From NCBI GenBank assembly GCA_017612755.1, contig JAGAFH010000069.1, forward strand, positions 1-9,198: 9,198 nucleotides of DNA, written 5' to 3'. A program made the translations under genes and the position numbers. The notes under the pieces are model-generated. The model made no database searches, had not been told where the DNA came from, and worked only from the letters and a program-made list of their open reading frames with translations. Shown here piece after piece: positions 5,448 to 9,198 of the stretch. The first letter of the stretch is position 1, and every line of letters begins with the position of its first letter. The DNA is from Clostridiales bacterium (lineage in GTDB: Bacteria > Bacillota > Clostridia > Saccharofermentanales > Saccharofermentanaceae).

Positions 5448-6752
5448 TTGTCTTCTGACAGAAGGAAGAAAAGAAGAAAGAAGAGTTCGGGAAAAGCAGT
5501 CCTGGTACTGCTCCTGATAATTTTCCTGCTCCTTGATATATTTGCCGTTAAAAACCACATAGAAAAACAGAAGGCTAAGATACTTCCCGAGGTCACCATC
5601 GAGACCGGAAGCAGGATAGGCTTGAGCCTGTTTTTCCAAAACGGGGAAGTCTTTGACAGGACGTCTTTTATAACAGACGTTTCACAGATAGATACTTCTG
5701 TTCCCGGATCATACGGCATCAAGATCCTTATCTGGAAGTTTACAGTACCCGTGGTCCTCAATATCGTAGATACTACAGCCCCTACTGCTGTTGCCGTCCC
5801 CCAGAGCGTATATACGGACAGGCTCCCGGATCCGTCGGAGTGCGTGGAGAATGTTTACGATCTGGCGGATGTTACCATCTCCTATTATGAGGAGTCTCCT
5901 GACATAAGCCAGGGTGGCGAAAAGCTGATCCCCGTAAAGCTGGAGGATGCCTACGGGAATGTTAACGTTATCCACGTTCCCTTCACCATAACTGACGACC
6001 ATAATGCTCCCCTGATCTACGGTCCCCATGACATGGAATATTTTATCGGCGATACCATCATCTACAGGGACGGGGTCTATGTAACGGACAACTATGATCC
6101 GGACCCCCAGCTGGAGATCGATACTTCCGCCGTCAATACCTCTGCGGACGGAACATATCCGGTGGTCTATACCGCAACTGATGAATATGGGAATTCCACA
6201 TCCACTACCGTATACCTGACCATGCGGACGAAGCCCGAAGATTATGTGGAGCCTGAGATAGTCTATGAACTGGCACAGGAGGTACTGGATCAGATCACGG
6301 AAGGTCAGGAACTGACCGATATCGAGATCGGTTTCCGGATAATGAACTGGGCGAGGAACAATATCCACTATATAGGTACATCAAATAAGAACGACTGGAC
6401 CATAGGAGCATATGAGGGATTTACCACCCTTCAGGGGGACTGCTTCACCTACTATGCCTGCTGTAAGGCCCTCTTTGATGTGGCAGGCATCGACAATCTC
6501 TGTGTTGAGAGATATCCCGCCGAGACATCATGCCACTTCTGGAATCTTGTATATCTGGACGGCCAGTGGTATCACTGTGACTCCTCTCCTTCCTTTGAGC
6601 ATGACGGATACTGGTATATGAGAACAGACGATGAACTCGACTGGTCCCACAGATTTGACACGGAAGCAGATCTTCCCCCGAGAGCTACAGAATCTGTTCA
6701 GGACAGACTTGATTTTTATAACATGACCATAAGGGAGGAAGAAGAGGAATGA
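5448..6752 (+). CDS. Membrane-anchored Ig-like repeat protein with C-terminal transglutaminase-like domain
   Basis: The 434-residue product starts at TTG with a very basic tail (RRKKRRKK, residues 5-12), then one hydrophobic segment (about 17-34). This predicts an N-terminal anchor with the rest outside the cell. Residues about 45-262 form bacterial Ig-like repeats of the DUF5011/Cry22A kind. Their signatures are DTTAP, an IGDTIIYRDGVYVTDN segment, and TYPVVYTATDEYGNST in the last repeat (about 183-262). The C-terminal 150 residues are transglutaminase-like, with the triad placed as Cys332 (GDCFTYY), His363 (CHFWNLVY) and Asp378 (WYHCDSS). Such domains act as cysteine peptidases, amidases or crosslinking enzymes; the reaction cannot be told here. 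The stop overlaps the racemase start by 4 bases (ATGA), so the two are translationally coupled. A role in modifying or crosslinking envelope material is inference. Confidence 0.9.
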   Translation: MSSDRRKKRRKKSSGKAVLVLLLIIFLLLDIFAVKNHIEKQKAKILPEVTIETGSRIGLSLFFQNGEVFDRTSFITDVSQIDTSVPGSYGIKILIWKFTVPVVLNIVDTTAPTAVAVPQSVYTDRLPDPSECVENVYDLADVTISYYEESPDISQGGEKLIPVKLEDAYGNVNVIHVPFTITDDHNAPLIYGPHDMEYFIGDTIIYRDGVYVTDNYDPDPQLEIDTSAVNTSADGTYPVVYTATDEYGNSTSTTVYLTMRTKPEDYVEPEIVYELAQEVLDQITEGQELTDIEIGFRIMNWARNNIHYIGTSNKNDWTIGAYEGFTTLQGDCFTYYACCKALFDVAGIDNLCVERYPAETSCHFWNLVYLDGQWYHCDSSPSFEHDGYWYMRTDDELDWSHRFDTEADLPPRATESVQDRLDFYNMTIREEEEE

Positions 6753-7447
6753 GCAGGATCCTTGGAGTGATCGGAGGCCTGGGTCCCATGGCCACAGCTT
6801 ACTTTATGGAGCTTCTTGTAAGTAAGACAGATGCCGGCTGTGACAAAGACCACATAGAGACCATCATCCACAGCTGCCCACAGATCCCTGACAGGACTTC
6901 CTATATCCTGGATAACAGTAATCCTGACCCTTATCCGGACCTTCTGAGGATAGGAAAGGAACTTAAGTACTTAGGCGCATCGGTTATCGCCATTCCCTGT
7001 ATCACCGCCCGCATCTTTAAGGAGAGACTTACGGAGGAACTGGGCATCCCTGTTATCTACGGGGTGGATGAAACAGCGAAAAGACTTTTTTCGTCAGGTA
7101 TAAAGAAGGCAGGTATCATGGCTACGGACGGAAGCCTCAAGGCCGGGATCTTAGGAGGAGTACTGGAAGACCATAATGTCACTCCTGTCTTTCCCGACCC
7201 TGAGTACCAGAAGGAAGTCATGGCTCTTATCTACGATGAGGTGAAGGCGGGCATCGTCCCCGATATTGACAGGTTCAACCGGATCAGGGAACATCTGAGG
7301 TCAAAGGGAGCTGAAGTCTTTATACTGGGATGTACGGAACTTTCGCTGGTAAAGAGATATCATGATCTGCCCGCTGACTGTTTTGATATACTTGAAGTGC
7401 TGGCTGAAGAGTCGGTAAGATCGTGCGAAGGGAAGATAAAAGGTTGA
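6749..7447 (+). CDS. Aspartate/glutamate racemase family protein (RacX/COG1794 type)
   Basis: A 232-residue, cofactor-independent amino-acid racemase. The family interconverts L- and D-amino acids with two cysteines acting as acid and base. The N-terminal GVIGGLGPMATAYFM (about 6-20) is typical. The first catalytic Cys84 is in IPCITARIF and the second, Cys195, in LGCTEL. The first motif is unusual: the family normally reads PCNTAH, so the Asn and His that contact substrate are Ile and Arg here. The length is normal. The ATG overlaps the previous stop (ATGA), with GGGAGGAAGAAGAGGA just upstream. Its own stop overlaps the start of the adenylation gene, implying that the racemase supplies that enzyme's substrate. 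Preference for Asp, Glu or another amino acid cannot be fixed from sequence. Confidence 0.9.
   Translation: MSRILGVIGGLGPMATAYFMELLVSKTDAGCDKDHIETIIHSCPQIPDRTSYILDNSNPDPYPDLLRIGKELKYLGASVIAIPCITARIFKERLTEELGIPVIYGVDETAKRLFSSGIKKAGIMATDGSLKAGILGGVLEDHNVTPVFPDPEYQKEVMALIYDEVKAGIVPDIDRFNRIREHLRSKGAEVFILGCTELSLVKRYHDLPADCFDILEVLAEESVRSCEGKIKG
7428..7433 (+). promoter_or_regulatory. Ribosome binding site favouring TTG 7444 for the adenylation gene
   Basis: AAGGGA ends 10 bases before TTG 7444 (an overlapping GGAAG ends 8 bases before). The alternative in-frame GTG at 7423 has no recognisable site upstream. TTG 7444 also gives a tight TTGA stop-start overlap with the racemase. Confidence 0.5.
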
Positions 7448-8943
7448 GACAGAAGAACGTTCTTGAATACCTTGAACATACAGTTAAGGAAGTGCCGGAT
7501 AAGACCGCCTATGAAGACGAAACTCACGGCCTTACCTTTGAGCAGGTCTACAGAAGATCAAGATCCATAGGAAGCTTTATCGCTTCCAAAGGTCTTTATA
7601 ACGAGCCTGTCATCATCTTTATGAAGAAGACCCCTGAAGCTGTTACGGCTTTTTTCGGATCTGTCTACGGGGGATGCTATTATGTTCCAATCGACGAGGA
7701 GATGCCGAAGCTCAGGACCGACCTTATCCTTGAGACACTGGACGCGGGACTCATGATCTGCGATAAGGATACGAAGGAAGCTGCATCAAAGCTGGGCTTT
7801 GACGGACTTGTGGCTGACTATGATGAGGCAGCTTCTTTCCCTGAAGATGATGATGCCCTTTCGACCATCAGGTCAAGGCAGATAGATACGGATCCCATCT
7901 ACGTGGTGTTCACCTCCGGCTCTACAGGAGTCCCCAAGGGAGTAGTGGCCTGCCACAGGAGTGTCATCGATTATATAGAGGATCTGTCGGAGGTCCTGAA
8001 GGTGGACAGGGATACGAGATTCGGAAACCAGAGCCCCTTCTATTTTGATGCGTGCCTTAAGGAGCTTTATCCCACCATCAAGTTCGGCGCGTCTGCAGTG
8101 ATCATCCCCAAGCAGCTCTTTATGTTCCCCGTAAAGCTGGTGGAGTTTCTGAACGAAAAGAAGATAAATACCATCTGCTGGGTGGTCTCGGCCCTTACCA
8201 TGATCTCCGGACTTAACGTGCTGGCAAAGACGAAGCCTCAGTACTTAAGGACCATTGCTTTCGGATCTGAGGTCTTTCCCATAAAGCAGTTTAAGCGCTG
8301 GAGGGAAGCTCTTCCGGATACAAGGTTCATCAACCTCTACGGTCCTACGGAAGCTACGGGCATGAGCTGCTGGTATGAAGTGGACAGGGACTTTGAGGAA
8401 GGGGATATGATCCCCATCGGAGGACCTTTCTCCAATACGGACATTATCCTTCTGGACGAAAACGACAAGCGGTCTGACAGGGGGGAGATCTGCATAAGGG
8501 GAACCGCCCTGACCCTGGGCTACTATAAGGACAGGACCAGGACCGATGAATCCTTTACGGAGAATCCCTTAAACGACAGGTACAGGGAACTTATCTACAG
8601 GACAGGGGATATCGCCTACAGAAACGATCTGGGAGAACTTGTCTTCTGCTCCAGGAAAGACCACCAGATAAAGCACATGGGCCACAGGATAGAACTGGGT
8701 GAGATCGAGGCTATGGTCTCAAGAGTGGAAAAAGTGGTCCTCTGCTGCGCTGTTTTTGATAAGATAAAGGACAGGATAAGTCTTTATTACACGGGAGAGA
8801 TCGAAAAGGAGGATCTTGAGTCGCAGCTTAAGGAAGGCCTTCCCAGATATATGCTCCCCCATAAGGTCATAAGGCTGGATGAGATGCCCCTGACCCCCAA
8901 CGGCAAGATCGACAGGAAGAGACTTGCCACCGAAGGAACGTAA
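7444..8943 (+). CDS. Stand-alone amino-acid adenylation enzyme (DltA/NRPS A-domain type)
   Basis: The roughly 499-residue enzyme has the core motifs of the ANL superfamily in order. These are TSGSTGVPKG (157-166, P-loop), FDAC (Asp202, the residue that holds the substrate amino group), NLYGPTEAT (297-305), YRTGD (385-389, ribose-binding Asp389), a hinge HMGHRIELGEIE, and NGK (catalytic Lys488). It should activate an amino acid with ATP and load it on the carrier protein encoded 13 bases downstream. It is single-module, with no condensation or fused carrier domain, as in DltA. Aligned by eye to GrsA without gaps around FDAC, Lys206 falls at specificity position 239, where DltA has Met. This hints at an acidic substrate rather than D-alanine. 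Start choice is uncertain: GTG 7423 would add seven residues. Confidence 0.92.
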   Translation: MRQKNVLEYLEHTVKEVPDKTAYEDETHGLTFEQVYRRSRSIGSFIASKGLYNEPVIIFMKKTPEAVTAFFGSVYGGCYYVPIDEEMPKLRTDLILETLDAGLMICDKDTKEAASKLGFDGLVADYDEAASFPEDDDALSTIRSRQIDTDPIYVVFTSGSTGVPKGVVACHRSVIDYIEDLSEVLKVDRDTRFGNQSPFYFDACLKELYPTIKFGASAVIIPKQLFMFPVKLVEFLNEKKINTICWVVSALTMISGLNVLAKTKPQYLRTIAFGSEVFPIKQFKRWREALPDTRFINLYGPTEATGMSCWYEVDRDFEEGDMIPIGGPFSNTDIILLDENDKRSDRGEICIRGTALTLGYYKDRTRTDESFTENPLNDRYRELIYRTGDIAYRNDLGELVFCSRKDHQIKHMGHRIELGEIEAMVSRVEKVVLCCAVFDKIKDRISLYYTGEIEKEDLESQLKEGLPRYMLPHKVIRLDEMPLTPNGKIDRKRLATEGT

Positions 8944-8948
8944 GGAGG
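8942..8948 (+). promoter_or_regulatory. Ribosome binding site of the carrier protein gene
   Basis: AAGGAGG overlaps the adenylation gene's stop and ends 8 bases before ATG 8957. It rules out a longer in-frame reading beginning at ATG 8924 inside the previous gene. Confidence 0.85.
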
Positions 8949-8956
8949 AAGAGTTC

Positions 8957-9184
8957 ATGAAAGAACTTATTGAGATACTTGAAGAGCTCCATTCAGATGT
9001 GGATTATGAGACCTGCACCACACTGGTGGACGACAGGATCATCGATTCGTTTGATATCGTTACCATAGTGGCTGAAGTCGATGAGAGACTCGGAGTCATG
9101 ATCCCCGCAGAGGAGATCATCCCCGATAACTTTAATTCTGCTTCCTCCCTCTGGACTCTTATCGAGAGACTTCAGAACGGCTGA
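8957..9184 (+). CDS. Acyl/aminoacyl carrier protein (DltC-like)
   Basis: A 75-residue acidic protein, the usual size of a discrete carrier protein. The phosphopantetheine site is Ser31 in IIDSFDIV, matching the family's D-S-(L/M/F) pattern at the start of helix 2; helical acidic flanks (LIEILEELHSDV, VAEVDERLGV) fit the fold. A phosphopantetheinyl transferase, not in the window, would convert it to the holo form. Immediately following the adenylation gene, it is the natural acceptor of the activated amino acid. It could also belong to an NRPS-like starter unit. The stop shares its last base with the ATG of the next gene (TGATG), so translation is probably coupled. Confidence 0.92.
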   Translation: MKELIEILEELHSDVDYETCTTLVDDRIIDSFDIVTIVAEVDERLGVMIPAEEIIPDNFNSASSLWTLIERLQNG

Positions 9185-9198
9185 TGTTATTTACATCC
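9184..9198 (+). CDS. Start of a further gene, cut by the window end; possibly an MBOAT acyltransferase
   Basis: ATG 9184 overlaps the carrier protein stop as TGATG, and only five codons (MLFTS) are visible. Many MBOAT membrane acyltransferases of the AlgI/DltB kind begin MLF(N/T)S before their first membrane helix, and dltB-type genes often sit next to the carrier gene. With five residues this is a suggestion based on context. Confidence 0.45.

Noticed and set aside
5709..6368. Minus-strand open frame of 219 codons opposite the transglutaminase-like gene
   Set aside because: The translation is His/Ile/Arg-rich without recognisable domains, while the plus strand has clear Ig-like and transglutaminase motifs.
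7423..7443. GTG 7423 as the adenylation enzyme start
   Set aside because: There is no ribosome binding site upstream. TTG 7444 has one and overlaps the racemase stop. It is not fully excluded.
1..9198. CRISPR array, insertion sequence, prophage or integrase genes
   Set aside because: No regularly spaced direct repeats, transposase motifs or phage genes were seen. The only mobile-type signal is the palindrome at 1721-1794.

Overview
The window looks like chromosome from a Clostridia-type Firmicute, most likely a Lachnospiraceae-like gut or rumen anaerobe. This is inferred from the four-cysteine (Bacillus-type) PurF, strong GGAGG-type ribosome binding sites, TTG starts, a GH26 mannanase, and a Dlt-like activation cassette. 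It is not proven. Nothing indicates a phage, plasmid or CRISPR locus.

Layout. (1) Bases 2-1650: the 3' end of a helical-repeat protein gene, then a signal-less GH26 glycoside hydrolase. The GH26 stop codon lies inside a tRNA-Gly(CCC) gene (1641-1716), which is followed after 4 bases by a nested palindrome (1721-1794) resembling RAYT/REP-type repeats. (2) Bases 1820-2407, minus strand: an orphan membrane-anchored protein. (3) Bases 2483-2636: a compact tRNA-Gly(GCC) unit with a consensus promoter and an intrinsic terminator. (4) Bases 2661-3040: thioredoxin with its own promoter. It converges with a radical SAM protein of the PflX group (3044-3961, minus), which may be translated from a leaderless mRNA. 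(5) Bases 4029-9198: a tightly packed plus-strand operon. It holds purF, a membrane-anchored Ig-like/transglutaminase-like protein, an Asp/Glu-family racemase, a stand-alone amino-acid adenylation enzyme, an acyl carrier protein, and the first five codons of a gene that starts like an MBOAT acyltransferase.

How the genes may work together. The racemase, adenylation enzyme, carrier protein and possible MBOAT have the logic of D-alanylation (dltABC), plus a dedicated racemase. By eye, the adenylation pocket carries a Lys where GrsA has Trp239 and DltA has Met, which suggests an acidic amino acid such as Glu or Asp. The working hypothesis is a D-Glu/D-Asp (or similar) activation system for decorating an envelope polymer. 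An extracellular transglutaminase-like protein is encoded next to it, and the whole set appears to be co-transcribed with purine synthesis. The gene families are well supported; the substrate and the purpose are inference. Neighbouring genes run end to end, and no stretch over 300 bases lacks a gene.
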